A DNA stretch of 64,000 nt from Liquorilactobacillus mali KCTC 3596 = DSM 20444 (GCF_000260415.1 NZ_BACP01000003.1:62001-126000), one strand, 5' to 3'; positions 27,113 to 40,707 are shown, numbered from the stretch's first letter. Program-made: numbers and translations. Notes: generated by a model from the sequence alone, not told the origin.

Positions 27113-28808
27113 ATGGATTACAAAAAATTAGTTACAGACGCATTAGTTAAAGTTTTAGATGGTCAAATTTCAGAAGATAAAGTTTACGATTTACTTGAAA
27201 AACCCAAAAGTCTAGAGTTGGGTGATTTTGCCTTTCCAGCATTTCCTTTGGCAAAGGTTATGCATAAGGCGCCACAAATGATTGCAGCAGATATTGTTGC
27301 AGACATCAACCAGAAGGGATTTCAAAAAATAGAAGCAGTCGGCCCATATGTTAACTTCTTCTTAGATAAGAATATTTTTAGTGCAGATATTTTGCATCAA
27401 GTAATTGAAGAAGGTCCAAAATATGGTGATCAAAATATTGGTAATGCAGGAAATGTACCAATTGACATGTCTTCACCTAATATTGCAAAACCAATGTCGA
27501 TGGGTCATTTACGCTCAACTGTTATAGGAAATTCAATTGCCAAGATACTGAAAAAAATTAATTATAATCCAATCAAGATTAATCATTTAGGTGATTGGGG
27601 TACACAATTTGGTAAGTTGATTGAGGCGTATAAACTTTGGGGGAGCGAAGAAGAAGTTAAGGCTGATCCAATCAATAAATTACTTGAGTATTATGTACGT
27701 TTTCACAAAGAAGATGTTGATCATCCTGAATTGGACGAAGAAGCCCGTGCATGGTTCAAAAAAATTAGAAGATGGAGACGAGGAAGCCGTTCGTTTATGG
27801 AAGTGGTTCCGCAAAGAGTCACTTAAATCGTTTATGAAAATCTACGGTGTGCTGGGTGTTGAGTTTGACTCGTATAACGGAGAAGCTTTTTACAACGACA
27901 AGATGGACGAAGTAGTTTCGATGCTTGAAGAGCGTAATTTGTTGAAAGAAAGCCAAGGAGCACAGATAGTTGATCTTGAAAAATATAATCTAAATCCTGC
28001 TTTGATCAAAAAGACAGATGGGGCAACGCTATATATTACAAGAGACTTAGCGGCAGCAATCTATCGCAAACGGACTTATGATTTTGTTCAGTCACTTTAT
28101 GTTGTTGGTAATGAGCAAACAAATCATTTTAAGCAGTTAAAAGCAGTCTTGAATGAAATGGGAGAGGATTGGTCTGAAGACATCCACCATGTCCCATTTG
28201 GCTTGATCACACAAGGCGGGAAGAAGCTTTCTACTAGAGCAGGACGTGTTATCTTGCTTGAAGAAGTTTTGGATGATGCAATCAAATTGGCAGAAAAACA
28301 AATTGCTGAAAAGAACCCAGATTTGAATAACAAGGAAGAAGTTGCGAATCAAGTCGGAGTTGGTGCAGTAATATTCCACGATTTAAAGAATGAGAGAATG
28401 AACAATTTTGACTTTGACTTGGAAGAGGTTGTACGTTTCGAGGGAGAAACAGGACCATATGTGCAGTACTCACATGCTAGAGCAATGAGTATTTTACGAA
28501 AAGCAAATAATCCAAAATTAACTGCGGAAATGACATATCAATTGGATGATGAGGATTCATGGGAGGTTATTACTAAGATTGCTGCTTTTTCAGATATAAT
28601 CAAACGTGCCGCTCAAGAATACGAACCGTCAGTCATTGCAAAGTATTCTTTGCATCTTGCAAAAGCATTTAATAAGTATTACGCACACACAAAAATTTTA
28701 GTTGAAGATGAACAAATGCTCTCACGTCTTGCACTAGTTAAGAGTGTTGCAACGGTGTTAAATGAATCCTTGCGTTTATTGGGGATTCAAGCACCTGAAG
28801 AAATGTAA
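27113..28808 (+). CDS. argS: arginyl-tRNA synthetase, reading frame broken at A7
   Basis: The gene charges tRNA-Arg. The first frame (27113-27826) holds the N-terminal additional domain and the HIGH-like MGHLRST near residue 142. It leaves the family sequence at AWFKK, at seven A bases (27758-27764), and ends early. The second frame continues with [15 protein letters not shown] and the KMSKS-like [10 protein letters not shown] to 28808. Removing one A joins them into about 564 residues, the usual ArgS length, so nothing else is missing. ArgS is essential. A sequencing or assembly slip is therefore likely; transcriptional slippage on A7 or a second argS elsewhere are alternatives. The shift is +1, so a classical -1 slippery site does not explain it. 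Confidence 0.9.
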
Positions 28809-28847
28809 TTACCGATTTAAGCCGCAAAATAATTAATTATTTTCGAT

Positions 28848-28894
28848 AAAGTTCTGGTAGAATCAAGTTGTCTTGACTCTGTCAGAACTTTTTT
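28848..28894 (+). terminator. terminator of argS
   Basis: AAAGTTCTG pairs with CAGAACTTT, with an inner TCAAG/CTTGA stem, followed by T-run. Confidence 0.9.
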
Positions 28895-28961
28895 GTCTAG
28901 AGAACGAGCTTTAATATTGAAGTAGAAAACATTTGCATTATACAAAGTGGTATGTTTTATG

Positions 28962-28991
28962 TTGACATAACATGGTTTTACAACGTAAAAT
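28962..28991 (+). promoter_or_regulatory. promoter of rny
   Basis: TTGACA (28962-28967), 18-bp spacer, TAAAAT (28986-28991). Confidence 0.7.
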
Positions 28992-29077
28992 ACACGTGTA
29001 TGGATAAATTAAAATACATCTAAAAAGTAATGATTGTTAATTTTGTAATCATTTTTTGACGATGTGGAGGTGAAAGT

Positions 29078-30643
29078 TTGAATTTTACAATTATTATCCT
29101 CGCCATCGCTATTATAACTTTTAGTATTGGATTTGCTGGGGGCATCGTAGCTCATAAGAAAAGTTACGAGAAAACACTCGATATTGCTACGCAAACTGCG
29201 CAAGGAATCTTGAAGAATGCTGAAAAAGAGGCAGAGACACAAAAAAAAGAAGCTATTTTAGAAGCTAAGGATGAAAGTCATCGTTATCGTGGCGAGATAG
29301 AAAGTGAATTAAAGGAACGTAGATCTGAGATTCAAAGACAAGAAAATCGGTTACTGCAAAGAGAGGAAAACCTGGATAGAAAAGACGGAGCACTTGAGAA
29401 ACGTGAGCAAGGTTTAACTCAAAAAGAAAATCACTTGGAGCGGCAGCAAAAAGAAATTGAAAAGAAACAAGAAAAAGCTGATTCACTGGTTCATGAACAA
29501 GAATTAGAGCTAGAAAAAGTTGCAGAATTGTCGCATGAGGATGCTCGCAAAATCGTGATGTCTGAAACAAAAGAGGCGCTAAGTCATGAGATGGCAGTTA
29601 TGATTAAGGATAGCGAAGACGAGGCAAAGGCTAGCGCTGATCGTACTGCCAGAATTTTGATCGCACAAGCGATTGAGAGAAGTGCTGCAGATACTGTTTC
29701 GGAGACGACTGTATCGGTGGTTTCGTTGCCAAACGATGAGATGAAAGGTCGAATTATTGGACGTGAAGGGCGTAACATTCGGACATTGGAGACGTTGACT
29801 GGTATTGATTTAATTATTGATGATACTCCGGAAGCCGTTGTTTTAAGTGGCTTTGATCCAATTAGAAGAGAGATTGCTAAGATGACACTTGAAAAGCTGA
29901 TTCAAGACGGTCGAATTCATCCAGCCAGAATTGAAGAAATGGTTGAAAAATCAACTAAGGAAATGGATGCAAAAGTTCGTGATATTGGTGAAGAAGCAAT
30001 TTTTGAATTAGGACTGCATTCAATTCATCCTGACTTAATCAAAACAATCGGTCGTTTGAAGTTCCGTACAAGTTATGGTCAGAATGTTCTTGACCATTCG
30101 ATTGAAGTAGCTAAAATAGCAGGAGTGTTGGCGGCGGAATTAGGTGAAGATGTTAATTTGGCAAAACGTGCAGGATTGTTGCATGATATTGGCAAGGCGA
30201 TTGACCATGAAGTTGATGGTTCACATGTTCAGATTGGTGTCGAACTTACTAAGAAGTATCATGAGAGCGACACAGTTATCAATACAATAGCTTCACATCA
30301 TGGCGATGTTGAGGCTAAGTATACGATTGCTGTCTTGGTAGCAGCCGCAGATGCGATTTCTGCAGCAAGACCAGGTGCTCGAAGTGAATCACTTGAAAGT
30401 TATATTCACCGACTTGAAAAACTTGAAGAGATTACCAATGCTTTTGATGGCGTTAAGAAGAGTTATGCAATTCAAGCTGGACGTGAAGTACGCGTAATCG
30501 TAAAACCTAATGAAGTTAGTGATTTGGAATCAACTGTGTTAGCACGAGATATTAAAAACCAAATCGAAGAAGAGATGGAGTATCCTGGACACATTAAGGT
30601 TACTGTTATTAGAGAAGTTCGTGCTATCGAATATGCCAAGTAA
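29078..30643 (+). CDS. rny: ribonuclease Y
   Basis: 521 residues, normal length. Membrane-anchored endoribonuclease that starts mRNA decay and forms the core of the Firmicute degradosome. An N-terminal helix (about 3-24) anchors it; a long charged coiled coil follows (about 30-190), then a KH RNA-binding domain ([15 protein letters not shown], about 225-239) and an HD domain with HDIGKAID (about 369-376). The start is TTG behind GTGGAGGTGA. It has its own promoter and terminator; ymdB follows, as in Bacillus. Confidence 0.97.
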   Translation: MNFTIIILAIAIITFSIGFAGGIVAHKKSYEKTLDIATQTAQGILKNAEKEAETQKKEAILEAKDESHRYRGEIESELKERRSEIQRQENRLLQREENLDRKDGALEKREQGLTQKENHLERQQKEIEKKQEKADSLVHEQELELEKVAELSHEDARKIVMSETKEALSHEMAVMIKDSEDEAKASADRTARILIAQAIERSAADTVSETTVSVVSLPNDEMKGRIIGREGRNIRTLETLTGIDLIIDDTPEAVVLSGFDPIRREIAKMTLEKLIQDGRIHPARIEEMVEKSTKEMDAKVRDIGEEAIFELGLHSIHPDLIKTIGRLKFRTSYGQNVLDHSIEVAKIAGVLAAELGEDVNLAKRAGLLHDIGKAIDHEVDGSHVQIGVELTKKYHESDTVINTIASHHGDVEAKYTIAVLVAAADAISAARPGARSESLESYIHRLEKLEEITNAFDGVKKSYAIQAGREVRVIVKPNEVSDLESTVLARDIKNQIEEEMEYPGHIKVTVIREVRAIEYAK

Positions 30644-30730
30644 TTGACTATTTGTTGCTTGCTGATTGTGTTATGTTAGGTTTAATAAATTTTTAAAGGT
30701 TGCAAGAAGTTATAAGTGTGACCGAATATG

Positions 30731-30769
30731 AAAGCTGTGACGGTGTAATGATAGTGTCGCAGCTTTTTT
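30731..30769 (+). terminator. terminator of rny
   Basis: AAAGCTGTGAC pairs with GTGTCGCAGCTTT (one bulge), followed by T-run. Confidence 0.88.
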
Positions 30770-30871
30770 GATTGTTCAGATAAAATTAACAAAAAAACGT
30801 ATCAAGGTGCACAACAATTCAAGAAAAATGCTAAAATTAAGATTATGAGTTTTGTAGAAAAGAGGAAAAGA

Positions 30872-31669
30872 ATGCGAATTTTGTTCATTGGTGACGTTAT
30901 GGGAAATTCTGGTCAGAATATGATTGAAGAATATCTTCCTAGATTAAAGAGAAAATTTCATCCGCAGGCAACGATTGTTAATGCTGAAAATGCAACAAGA
31001 GGAAGAGGTATTAATGAAAAAGTCTACAAAAAGATTCTGAGTTTGGGAGCAGATGTCATTACGATGGGTAATCATGTCTGGGATAATCCAGAAATAAATG
31101 AATTTATAGGCAGAGCAAAAAAAATGGTCCGTCCCGCAAATTTGCCTGCAGGTAAAGTACCAGGTGTTGGCTATACGATAATGCAAATAAATCAGCAAAA
31201 ACTTGCTGTGATTAATATGCAGGGCAGAGTTTTTATGACCCCTTCCGATGATCCTTTTGCAGTTGCAACGATATTAATTAAAGAAATCAAAAAAGAAACA
31301 AACTTCATTTTTGTTGATTTTCATGCTGAGACAACAAGTGAAAAACAGGCTTTTGCTTGGTTTTTTGATGGTCAACTTTCTGCGGTAGTTGGAACTCATA
31401 CGCATGTTCAAACTAATGATGCACGCGTTTTACCTCAAGGAACAGCATTCTTAGCTGACGTTGGGATGACTGGGCCGTATGATGGCATTATAGGAATGCG
31501 TCGTGAAAATGTGATTGAGAGATTTCTTAACCAGATGCCGACAAAATTTGAAGTTGACGAAGATGGAAGGCAGACTTTATCAGGATGTCTAATTGATTTG
31601 ACAGCTGACGGTACCGCAAAGAAGATTCAAACCATTCAAATTAATACAGATCATCCTTTTGAAGACTAA
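30872..31669 (+). CDS. ymdB: YmdB-type metallophosphoesterase (TIGR00282)
   Basis: 265 residues from ATG 30872, where AAGAGGA is well spaced; an ATG 27 bp upstream lacks a site. Calcineurin-like phosphodiesterase with all metal motifs: FIGDVMG (about 4-10), AEN near 39, GNHVWDN (about 67-73), DFHAETTSEKQA (about 149-160) and GTHTHVQT (about 174-181). The Bacillus homologue hydrolyses cyclic 2',3'- and 3',5'-nucleotides and affects RNase Y-linked RNA levels and multicellular behaviour. Its place directly after rny fits that link. mutS follows 23 bp later and is probably co-transcribed. Confidence 0.94.
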   Translation: MRILFIGDVMGNSGQNMIEEYLPRLKRKFHPQATIVNAENATRGRGINEKVYKKILSLGADVITMGNHVWDNPEINEFIGRAKKMVRPANLPAGKVPGVGYTIMQINQQKLAVINMQGRVFMTPSDDPFAVATILIKEIKKETNFIFVDFHAETTSEKQAFAWFFDGQLSAVVGTHTHVQTNDARVLPQGTAFLADVGMTGPYDGIIGMRRENVIERFLNQMPTKFEVDEDGRQTLSGCLIDLTADGTAKKIQTIQINTDHPFED

Positions 31670-31692
31670 AAAAGAGTAAAGGAGATTAGGGA

Positions 31693-34320
31693 ATGCCGCA
31701 AAAAACAAAGAATACCCCCATGATGGAGCAGTATTTAAAGATTAAAGAACAATATTCTGATGCCTTTTTGTTCTATCGTTTGGGTGATTTTTATGAGATG
31801 TTTTATGATGACGCAATCAAAGGATCACAGTTACTAGAGCTGACTTTAACAACTCGTAATAAAAATGCTGCAGATAAAATTCCAATGTGCGGTGTTCCTC
31901 ATCATGCTGCACAAAACTATATTGATATTTTAGTTGAGCAAGGTTATAAAGTTGCAATTTGTGAGCAGATGGAGGATCCAAAACTCGCACAAGGAATGGT
32001 GAAACGTGAAGTAATACAGCTTGTGACGCCCGGAACAATGATTGATAATTCTGTGAATGAAGCAAAAAAGAATAACTATCTGACTGCACTTCATCAAGAA
32101 GGAGAACTATACGGCTTCGCCTATACTGATTTATCTACAGGTGAGTTAAAGACTGCAAGTTTAAGTTCTCTTGAACAGGTAATAAATGAATTAATCAGTT
32201 TGCAAACTAAAGAATTGGTTGTGGATCAAACAGTAACAACGGCGACGCTAGAAGATTTAGCACCATTAAAAATTTTGATTTCAAAACAAAATGAGACCAT
32301 CGAAAATTCTGAGTTAAATTATACGATACAGGATTTGAAGGATTCATTAGAAATTGAGACCATACGACATCTAATTAGTTATTTGAGTAATACTCAAAAA
32401 CGCAGTTTGGGTCATTTACAACGTGCAATTCATTATGAGCCAAGATATTTTCTCAAAATGGATCATTATTCAAAGAGAAATCTGGAATTACTTGAGAATA
32501 GCCGTACTGGTAAAAAGGCTGGAACATTGTTGTGGCTTCTTGATGAAACTAAGACTGCAATGGGTGGTAGACTGTTAAAACAATGGATTGATCGGCCTTT
32601 ATTAGAAAAAGAGAAAATTACAAGGCGTTATAATATGGTCAAGTTGTTGCTTGATCATTATTTTGAGCGCAGTGCGCTTCAAGAGGATTTGACACAAGTA
32701 TATGATTTAGAACGACTTGCTGGAAGAGTGGCTTTTGGAAGTGTTAATGGCCGTGACTTGATCCAATTAAAGCAGTCCTTACAGCAAGTACCAAAAATTA
32801 AATATGTTTTAGAGACAATTAATGATGGTTCGTTAACATCCATTATTGAAGAACTTGATCCTGTTGAAGATGTTGTTGACTTGATAGAACAAGCAATTGT
32901 CGATGAGCCGCCGTTATCGGTCACAGATGGTGGTTTGATCAAAGAAGGATATAACTCTGAGCTTGATAGTTATACCGATGCTATGAAAAATGGAAAAAAA
33001 TGGTTGGCACAAATGGAAAAAAAGGAGCGAGATATAACCGGTATATCAACGCTCAAAATCGGGTTCAACAGGGTTTTTGGTTATTTTATCGAAGTATCGA
33101 AGGCCAATTTAGCTAAGTTGCCAGAAGAAAGGTATCAGCGCAAACAAACACTGACAAATGCTGAAAGGTTCATTACACCAGAATTGAAAGAAAAGGAAGA
33201 ATTGATTCTAGGTGCACAGGGCAAGGCAACCGATTTGGAATATCGGCTATTTGTTGATATTCGTGAACGAATTAAAGACCAAATTAAACGTCTGCAGAGG
33301 CTCGCAAAGGCGATAGCTGCATTAGATGTTGTCCAAGGATTCGCTGTAGTCAGTGAACGGCAGCATTTTGTTATGCCAAAATTAATCGAAAATGGTAACG
33401 ATGTTGAGATTAAAGACGGTTGGCATCCAGTTGTCCAAGAGGTTATGGGTAAACAAAGTTACGTACCAAATGATGTAATAATGCCAAAAGATTTGAATAT
33501 CTTACTAATTACTGGACCGAATATGTCTGGGAAAAGTACTTACATGAGGCAACTTGCATTAACTGTGGTTATGGCTCAAATTGGATGTTTCGTACCAGCC
33601 GATTCTGCAAAATTACCGATTTTTGATCAAATTTTTACAAGAATTGGAGCAGCTGATGATTTGATTGCAGGTCAATCAACATTTATGGTAGAGATGAAGG
33701 AGGCCAATCAAGCAATTGAACATGCGACATCAAACTCACTTATCTTGTTTGATGAGATTGGAAGAGGAACTGCAACTTACGATGGAATGGCACTTGCACA
33801 GGCGATTATTGAGTATGTACATGATCATGTTCATGCTAAGACGTTATTTTCGACGCACTATCATGAACTCACAGGTTTATCTGAATCTTTGCCTGAATTA
33901 GAAAATATTCACGTTGGAGCAATTGAGAAAAATGGTGATTTAATATTCTTGCATAAAATGCAGCCTGGACCGGCCGACAAATCATATGGTGTTCATGTTG
34001 CAAAATTAGCAGGAATGCCAGCGGTCTTATTAAAACGTGCGACCGAAATTCTTACTGCGCTTGAGAGTGATGCAAAAGATACTTCTAGGGCAGCAACTGT
34101 TTTAGATGATGTTCAATCTTCTGGACAGAAAGAAAAAGTTAAGAATGATCAAGAGACGATTGAAGAAGAGCAACTTTCGTTATTTGGGCCTCCAAAAAAG
34201 AAGTTATCAAATAGACGAGAGAAAGTTATGCATAAAATCAAGGAGGCAGATTTAATGTCATTGACTCCGCTTGACGCTCTGAATAAGTTGTATGAGTGGC
34301 AAAAAGAATTAAGAAAATAA
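31693..34320 (+). CDS. mutS: DNA mismatch repair protein MutS
   Basis: 875 residues. The mismatch-reading N-terminal domain keeps the Phe-x-Glu type element ([10 protein letters not shown], about 32-41). Connector, lever, clamp and core domains follow (about 130-560), then the ABC ATPase with Walker [11 protein letters not shown] (about 608-617), Walker [14 protein letters not shown] (about 686-698) and STHYHEL (about 721-727). The C-terminal tail has a Ser/Gln-rich linker (about 800-830) and a beta-clamp-like QLSLF (about 830). First of mutS-mutL-ruvA-ruvB-queA-tgt-yajC, all closely spaced on one strand. Confidence 0.97.
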   Translation: MPQKTKNTPMMEQYLKIKEQYSDAFLFYRLGDFYEMFYDDAIKGSQLLELTLTTRNKNAADKIPMCGVPHHAAQNYIDILVEQGYKVAICEQMEDPKLAQGMVKREVIQLVTPGTMIDNSVNEAKKNNYLTALHQEGELYGFAYTDLSTGELKTASLSSLEQVINELISLQTKELVVDQTVTTATLEDLAPLKILISKQNETIENSELNYTIQDLKDSLEIETIRHLISYLSNTQKRSLGHLQRAIHYEPRYFLKMDHYSKRNLELLENSRTGKKAGTLLWLLDETKTAMGGRLLKQWIDRPLLEKEKITRRYNMVKLLLDHYFERSALQEDLTQVYDLERLAGRVAFGSVNGRDLIQLKQSLQQVPKIKYVLETINDGSLTSIIEELDPVEDVVDLIEQAIVDEPPLSVTDGGLIKEGYNSELDSYTDAMKNGKKWLAQMEKKERDITGISTLKIGFNRVFGYFIEVSKANLAKLPEERYQRKQTLTNAERFITPELKEKEELILGAQGKATDLEYRLFVDIRERIKDQIKRLQRLAKAIAALDVVQGFAVVSERQHFVMPKLIENGNDVEIKDGWHPVVQEVMGKQSYVPNDVIMPKDLNILLITGPNMSGKSTYMRQLALTVVMAQIGCFVPADSAKLPIFDQIFTRIGAADDLIAGQSTFMVEMKEANQAIEHATSNSLILFDEIGRGTATYDGMALAQAIIEYVHDHVHAKTLFSTHYHELTGLSESLPELENIHVGAIEKNGDLIFLHKMQPGPADKSYGVHVAKLAGMPAVLLKRATEILTALESDAKDTSRAATVLDDVQSSGQKEKVKNDQETIEEEQLSLFGPPKKKLSNRREKVMHKIKEADLMSLTPLDALNKLYEWQKELRK

Positions 34321-34348
34321 CTAGAGTAGTTGATTGGAGGCGATTGTC

Positions 34349-36307
34349 TTGGGGAAAATCCATGAATTAACAGATATTTTGGCTGATCAGATTGCTGCCG
34401 GTGAGGTTGTTGAGCGTCCTGCATCTGTCGTTAAAGAGTTAGTTGAGAACGCAATTGATGCCAATAGTTCACAAATTGACATTTTAGTGGAAGAAGGCGG
34501 ATTGGCTAAAATTCAGGTTATCGATAATGGTGAAGGCATCGAAGACAGTGATGTGGAATTGGCTTTTAAGAGACATTCGACTAGTAAAATTTTGACAAAA
34601 AAGGATTTGTTCAAAATTAGAACACTCGGTTTTAGGGGTGAGGCTCTTCCAAGTATAGCGTCAGTAGCAGAAGTTGAATTGGAAACGGCCGCTAAGAATG
34701 CTGCTGGGACAGCCATTAAGATTAAAGGCGGACAAATCCTTGAAAAGAAAATGGCAGCACGTTCACAAGGAACAACGATAACGGTAGCTGACTTGTTTTT
34801 TAATACCCCTGCCAGACTGAAATATCTCAAGAGTATCCAAACTGAACTGGCCGCAATCAGTGATATTGTGAACCGGTTGGCTTTAAGCAACACAAATATT
34901 GCATTTTCATTTTCAAGTAATGGCAAGACTTTGCTGCAGACTGCTGGTAATGGGAATTTACAACAGACGATCAGTGCAATCTATGGTGTCAATAATGCAA
35001 GGAAGATGCTTGCTTTTACGAATGAAGATCTTGATTTTAAGATTAGCGGCTTTGTATCTTTGCCTGAATTAACAAGGGCATCCAAGAATTATATCAGTAT
35101 CTTGATTAATGGCAGATATATTAAGAATTATCAACTAACGAATGCAATTATAAAAGGGTATGGATCCAAGCTGATGGTTGGCCGATATCCATTTGCTGTC
35201 CTTGCAATTTCGTTGGATCCGCTTTTGATTGATGTTAATGTGCATCCTACAAAACAAGAAGTCAGAATTAGTAAGGAAGAACAATTAGGTGGATTAATAC
35301 GAGAAAGCATTGCACAAAGAATTGCACCAGAGAATTTGATTCCCGATGCACTGAAGAACCTCGAAAAAAAAGAAAAATCTGCAGTTGATTTAAAACAATT
35401 GGAGATTGATTTGAATGAGTCTTCTAGACTTTATCAAACAAAAAATGAACCCCCTGTAAGTTCACAGGAAAATAAAACCACCACTGGTTATGGGGATGCA
35501 TCAGATAAGGTAAACGAAAAGACACAGGTGGATAAAGAAAGTATCCCAGATGTTTTTGTAGTTGAAAAGAGAGCCGATCTGACAACTAATTTGGCCGCGT
35601 GGGATGAAAAATACGGTAATGAAGGCAGTACGGAACAAGATAATACCCATTTTCCTGTAAACCAAGCTGATTTAGACGAGCAAAAAACAAAAAAGAGGTT
35701 TCCAGACCTAGTATATATTGGACAAATGCATGGTACATACCTCTTTGCGCAAAGTGATGATGGATTCTACATTGTTGATCAGCATGCGGCACAGGAACGT
35801 TGTAAATATGAATACTATCGTAAAAAAATCGGCGAAGTTGGGACTGGTCAACAAAGTTTGTTGGTTCCAATTGTATTGGACTATTCTACAAGCGATGTAC
35901 TGCTGATAAATCAAAATCTTGATAAACTTGCTACGGTAGGAATTAATCTTGAAGAATTTGGTAGAAATAGTTATATTGTTCATCAGCATCCAACCTGGTT
36001 TAAAGCAGGACAAGAGGAATCAATTTTACGTGAATTGATTGATTATATCTTGAAAGACGGTAAGATTGATATTGCAGCCTATCGTGAAAAAACAGCAATT
36101 ATGATGAGTTGCAAGAGATCGATAAAGGCAAATCATCATCTGGATGACTTGCAGGCAAAAGCTTTGTTAGAAGAACTGAAAAATTGTGAAAATCCATTTA
36201 ACTGTCCTCATGGACGACCGGTACTAGTGCATTTCAGCAATTCAGATATGGAGCATATGTTTAAGCGAATTCAGGATTCACATCAGAGTCAGCGCTCGTT
36301 GGATTAA
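34349..36307 (+). CDS. mutL: DNA mismatch repair protein MutL
   Basis: 652 residues from TTG 34349; GGAGG (34336-34340) is the ribosome site, and the in-frame TTG at 34334 overlaps it. The GHKL ATPase domain has [20 protein letters not shown] (about 14-33), NGEGI (about 56) and GFRGEAL (about 92-98). The C-terminal half carries the endonuclease motif DQHA-x2-E-x4-E (about 477-489), plus SCKRSI (about 589) and NCPHGRP (about 622-628). So this is a nicking MutL of the non-E. coli type. The linker (about 340-450) is divergent. It lies 28 bp after mutS. Confidence 0.97.
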   Translation: MGKIHELTDILADQIAAGEVVERPASVVKELVENAIDANSSQIDILVEEGGLAKIQVIDNGEGIEDSDVELAFKRHSTSKILTKKDLFKIRTLGFRGEALPSIASVAEVELETAAKNAAGTAIKIKGGQILEKKMAARSQGTTITVADLFFNTPARLKYLKSIQTELAAISDIVNRLALSNTNIAFSFSSNGKTLLQTAGNGNLQQTISAIYGVNNARKMLAFTNEDLDFKISGFVSLPELTRASKNYISILINGRYIKNYQLTNAIIKGYGSKLMVGRYPFAVLAISLDPLLIDVNVHPTKQEVRISKEEQLGGLIRESIAQRIAPENLIPDALKNLEKKEKSAVDLKQLEIDLNESSRLYQTKNEPPVSSQENKTTTGYGDASDKVNEKTQVDKESIPDVFVVEKRADLTTNLAAWDEKYGNEGSTEQDNTHFPVNQADLDEQKTKKRFPDLVYIGQMHGTYLFAQSDDGFYIVDQHAAQERCKYEYYRKKIGEVGTGQQSLLVPIVLDYSTSDVLLINQNLDKLATVGINLEEFGRNSYIVHQHPTWFKAGQEESILRELIDYILKDGKIDIAAYREKTAIMMSCKRSIKANHHLDDLQAKALLEELKNCENPFNCPHGRPVLVHFSNSDMEHMFKRIQDSHQSQRSLD

Positions 36308-36323
36308 GGAAGGAACGAAAATC

Positions 36324-36938
36324 ATGTACGAATATTTTGAAGGATTGATTACAACTGTTACTCCGTACTACATTGTTGTTGAAATTCAAGGAGTTGGTTA
36401 TCAAGTTTATGTTGCAAATCCATTTAGGTATCATGTCGATTTAAAAAAACAAAAAAGGGTATATATATATCAGGCCGTTCGTGAAAACGCAATTACTTTG
36501 TATGGCTTTTGGAACCTTGCCGAGAAGAATCTTTTTTTGAAGCTGTTAAATGTTTCTGGAATCGGTCCAAAAAGTGCATTAGCTATCTTGGCAAATGATA
36601 ATCATTTAGGATTAGTTGAAGCAATCAATGGCGAAAATGTTGTATACCTGACTAAGTTTCCAGGAGTGGGCAAGAAGACTGCACAACAGATCGTATTGGA
36701 TTTAAAAGGAAAATTAGACGATCTTAGCGAGCAAAGTGATTTTGCTGGGCAGCAGAGCCTTGAATTCAAGGATGATGGCGTTTCTAACGGGAATCTGACT
36801 GAAGCACTCGCGGCACTTGATGCTTTAGGGTATACTAAGACGGAAACTAGAAAGATAACGAAGCAATTAAAACAAATAGATGCCGATTCAACTGATGATT
36901 ATTTGCGGGCAGCACTCAAATTGCTGATGCATAATTAA
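36324..36938 (+). CDS. ruvA: Holliday junction helicase subunit RuvA
   Basis: 204 residues. Domain I (OB-fold, [10 protein letters not shown] start), domain II with helix-hairpin-helix motifs ([15 protein letters not shown], about 74-88; [20 protein letters not shown], about 109-128) that grip the junction, and a C-terminal domain (about 155-204) that binds RuvB. It binds Holliday junctions as a tetramer. Ribosome site AAGGAACG. Directly between mutL and ruvB. Confidence 0.97.
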   Translation: MYEYFEGLITTVTPYYIVVEIQGVGYQVYVANPFRYHVDLKKQKRVYIYQAVRENAITLYGFWNLAEKNLFLKLLNVSGIGPKSALAILANDNHLGLVEAINGENVVYLTKFPGVGKKTAQQIVLDLKGKLDDLSEQSDFAGQQSLEFKDDGVSNGNLTEALAALDALGYTKTETRKITKQLKQIDADSTDDYLRAALKLLMHN

Positions 36939-36962
36939 CTTTAGAAGAAAGGAGGACTTTTA

Positions 36963-37976
36963 ATGGTTGATAAAGATCGCGTTGTTTCAGGAAATTCGCA
37001 ATTCGAAGATGATGAGAGTGAATTATCCTTGCGACCACGCTTCTTTGCGCAATATATAGGGCAGCAGGACTTAAAGAATGAATTAGCAGTATATATTGAA
37101 GCAGCCAAAACTAGAGAAGAAGCACTTGATCATGTACTTTTGTATGGTCCTCCAGGTCTTGGTAAAACAACCCTCGCGATGGTGATTGCAAATGAGATGC
37201 AGGTTCAAATTAAAACGACAAGCGGGCCGGCAATTGAACGCCCAGGTGATTTGGTTGCACTTTTGAATGAGCTTGAAGCCGGAGATGTATTATTTATTGA
37301 TGAGATTCATCGGCTTCCTAAGGTAGTTGAAGAAGTTCTCTATTCAGCTATGGAGGATTATTTTGTAGACATTGTGATAGGACAGGGTCCGACAGCACAT
37401 CCGGTTCATTTTACGTTACCACCATTTACATTAATTGGGGCAACGACTCGTGCGGGCCTGCTCTCAGCACCGTTAAGAGATCGTTTTGGGATAATTGCAC
37501 ATATGAATTATTATTCAGAAGCGGAACTAGCACAGATTATTGTCCGTTCGGCAGGAATATTTGATTCAAAGATTACAACTGAAGGTGCAAAGAAAATTGC
37601 ATTACGTTCACGTGGGACGCCACGAATTGCTAACCGTTTACTGAAACGCGTCAGGGATTTTGCACAGGTAGCTCAAAAGAAAGTTATTGAAGAAGGTATC
37701 GTCAGTTCTTCACTGGATTTGTTGCGAGTAGATGACAAAGGACTCGATGCCACGGATCGTAAGATTTTGGAAACGATGATTGATTTTTATGGCGGTGGTC
37801 CAGTCGGTGTCAATACAATCGCTGCAAATGTAGGAGAAGATGTTGAGACAATCATTGATATGATAGAACCTTACCTTCTCCAAATTGGCTTTATTAAGAG
37901 AACTCCAAGAGGACGTGTTGCGACAGCAGCAGCTTATAAGCATCTTGGAATTGCAATAGAAAAAAATAATTATTGA
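36963..37976 (+). CDS. ruvB: Holliday junction helicase motor RuvB
   Basis: 337 residues. AAA+ motor with Walker [12 protein letters not shown] (about 61-71), Walker [10 protein letters not shown] (about 110-118), sensor 1 [10 protein letters not shown] (about 160-169) and a C-terminal winged helix ([16 protein letters not shown], about 314-329). It drives branch migration with RuvA. The ribosome site AAAGGAGG is excellent. The queA ribosome site overlaps the end of this gene. Confidence 0.98.
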   Translation: MVDKDRVVSGNSQFEDDESELSLRPRFFAQYIGQQDLKNELAVYIEAAKTREEALDHVLLYGPPGLGKTTLAMVIANEMQVQIKTTSGPAIERPGDLVALLNELEAGDVLFIDEIHRLPKVVEEVLYSAMEDYFVDIVIGQGPTAHPVHFTLPPFTLIGATTRAGLLSAPLRDRFGIIAHMNYYSEAELAQIIVRSAGIFDSKITTEGAKKIALRSRGTPRIANRLLKRVRDFAQVAQKKVIEEGIVSSSLDLLRVDDKGLDATDRKILETMIDFYGGGPVGVNTIAANVGEDVETIIDMIEPYLLQIGFIKRTPRGRVATAAAYKHLGIAIEKNNY

Positions 37977-37990
37977 AAAGGGTGGCTATT

Positions 37991-39034
37991 TTGTCAGAGA
38001 AGCATCTAACAACAGAGGATTTTGATTATGATTTACCACAAGAATTGATTGCACAAACTCCGTTGAAGCAGCGTGATCATTCGAGAATGTTGATTTTGGA
38101 CAGTAAATCTGGTGAGTATAAGGATGATATTTTCTATAATGTGATTGATCAATTGAATCCTGGTGATGCACTTGTAATGAATGATTCACGAGTTATGCCT
38201 GCACGTATTTATGGTACGAAACCTGATACAGAGGGACATCTGGAAGTGCTTTTACTTAACAATACCGAAGGAGATAACTGGGAAACATTGGTAAAACCTG
38301 CAAGAAGAGCAAAAGTCGGTACTAGAATCAACTTTGGTGATGGACAACTTAGTGCAGTGGTTACGGAAGAGTTAGAACACGGTGGACGTATGATACGATT
38401 TGAGTATGAAGGCATTTTTATGGAGATTTTGGACAAATTGGGTGAAATGCCATTGCCACCATATATTAAGGAAAAATTAGATGATCCTGAAATGTACCAA
38501 ACCGTTTACTCACGAGAGGTTGGTTCAGCTGCAGCTCCAACTGCTGGACTCCACTTTACAAAGGAATTGTTGCAAAAGATTGAGGATAAGGGAATCCATT
38601 TAGTTTACTTGACGCTGCATGTAGGGTTAGGAACATTTAGGCCTGTCAGTGTTGATAACATAGAAGATCATAAAATGCACAGCGAATTTTATCGTTTGGA
38701 TGCGGACGCTGCAAAGGTATTGAATGATGTCCGTAAAAATGGTGGAAAAATTGTTGCAACAGGAACTACTTCTATCAGAACGCTTGAGACGATTGGTTCC
38801 AAATTTAACGGGGAAATTAAGCCTGACAGTGGATGGACTGATATCTTTATCAGACCTGGCTATGAATGGAAAGTAGTTCAAGCATTTATCACGAATTTCC
38901 ATTTACCAAAATCAACACTTGTAATGCTTGTATCTGCATTTACAGGGCGAGAGAATATCTTGAATGCATATAAGCATGCTGTTGAGGAAAAGTACCGTTT
39001 CTTTAGCTTTGGGGATGCAATGTTTATTAAATAA
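37991..39034 (+). CDS. queA: SAM:tRNA ribosyltransferase-isomerase
   Basis: 347 residues from TTG 37991, behind AAGGGTGG; an in-frame TTG at 37973 lacks a site. It moves the ribosyl part of SAM onto preQ1 in tRNA to give epoxyqueuosine. Family motifs: [18 protein letters not shown] (about 6-23), [13 protein letters not shown] (about 64-76), [10 protein letters not shown] (about 176-185) and [13 protein letters not shown] (about 203-215). Adjacent to tgt, which supplies the preceding step. Confidence 0.96.
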   Translation: MSEKHLTTEDFDYDLPQELIAQTPLKQRDHSRMLILDSKSGEYKDDIFYNVIDQLNPGDALVMNDSRVMPARIYGTKPDTEGHLEVLLLNNTEGDNWETLVKPARRAKVGTRINFGDGQLSAVVTEELEHGGRMIRFEYEGIFMEILDKLGEMPLPPYIKEKLDDPEMYQTVYSREVGSAAAPTAGLHFTKELLQKIEDKGIHLVYLTLHVGLGTFRPVSVDNIEDHKMHSEFYRLDADAAKVLNDVRKNGGKIVATGTTSIRTLETIGSKFNGEIKPDSGWTDIFIRPGYEWKVVQAFITNFHLPKSTLVMLVSAFTGRENILNAYKHAVEEKYRFFSFGDAMFIK

Positions 39035-39063
39035 TTAAATGTTTTTAGAAATGGAGAATTTAA

Positions 39064-40209
<1,146 letters not shown>

Positions 40210-40290
40210 TTTCTTTTCAAAAAAGCTAGTAACCAACGCAAATCTTTGCTAAAGTTAAACTTAGTAAATATTAATAGGAGTGAATATAAA

Positions 40291-40644
40291 ATGAATAGTT
40301 CAGTTTCAACTATTGTATTGTTTGTTGCAATCATAACTTTGATGTATTTCATGATGATTCGTCCGCAGAAGAAGCAACAGCAAAAACGCAAAGAAATGAT
40401 GAATCAATTGAAGAAGGGTGACCGCGTAATTACTATCGGCCGCTTGCATGGTGTTATTGATAGCATTAATGATGCTGACCAAACAGTGACACTTGATTGT
40501 GATGGTATTTTTTTAACATTTGATCGTACAGCCATTGGTCGTGTTATTCCAGCTGAAAGCACTACAGAAAAAACGGCTACCAAGTCGACTACAATCATTG
40601 AGAAGCCAAAAACAGAAGACAGTTCTGAAGATGAGGCGAAATAA
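40291..40644 (+). CDS. yajC: preprotein translocase subunit YajC
   Basis: 117 residues from ATG 40291, behind AGGAGTGA. A single N-terminal membrane helix (about 3-24) leads into the conserved MIRPQKKQQQKRKEMMNQLK (about 24-43) and GDRVITIGRLHGVI (about 45-58). The tail is long, Thr/Glu/Lys-rich and low in complexity (about 85-117). YajC is an accessory of the Sec translocase (with SecDF). The queA-tgt-yajC order is standard. Confidence 0.94.
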   Translation: MNSSVSTIVLFVAIITLMYFMMIRPQKKQQQKRKEMMNQLKKGDRVITIGRLHGVIDSINDADQTVTLDCDGIFLTFDRTAIGRVIPAESTTEKTATKSTTIIEKPKTEDSSEDEAK

Positions 40645-40707
40645 TCAGTTCCAGAATTAAACTGCTTGATTCTTAAATGGCAGAAGAGCTTACGTTTTTC
40701 TGTGATG

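Noticed and set aside
27758-27764. Programmed -1 frameshift in argS on the A-run
   Set aside because: The downstream frame is reached by +1 (or -2), not -1, and no stimulating structure is evident; argS is not known for programmed shifts.
28137-28379. 80-codon minus-strand ORF in argS
   Set aside because: Antisense shadow; no support.
34513-34926. 137-codon minus-strand ORF inside mutL
   Set aside because: Antisense shadow of the conserved ATPase domain.
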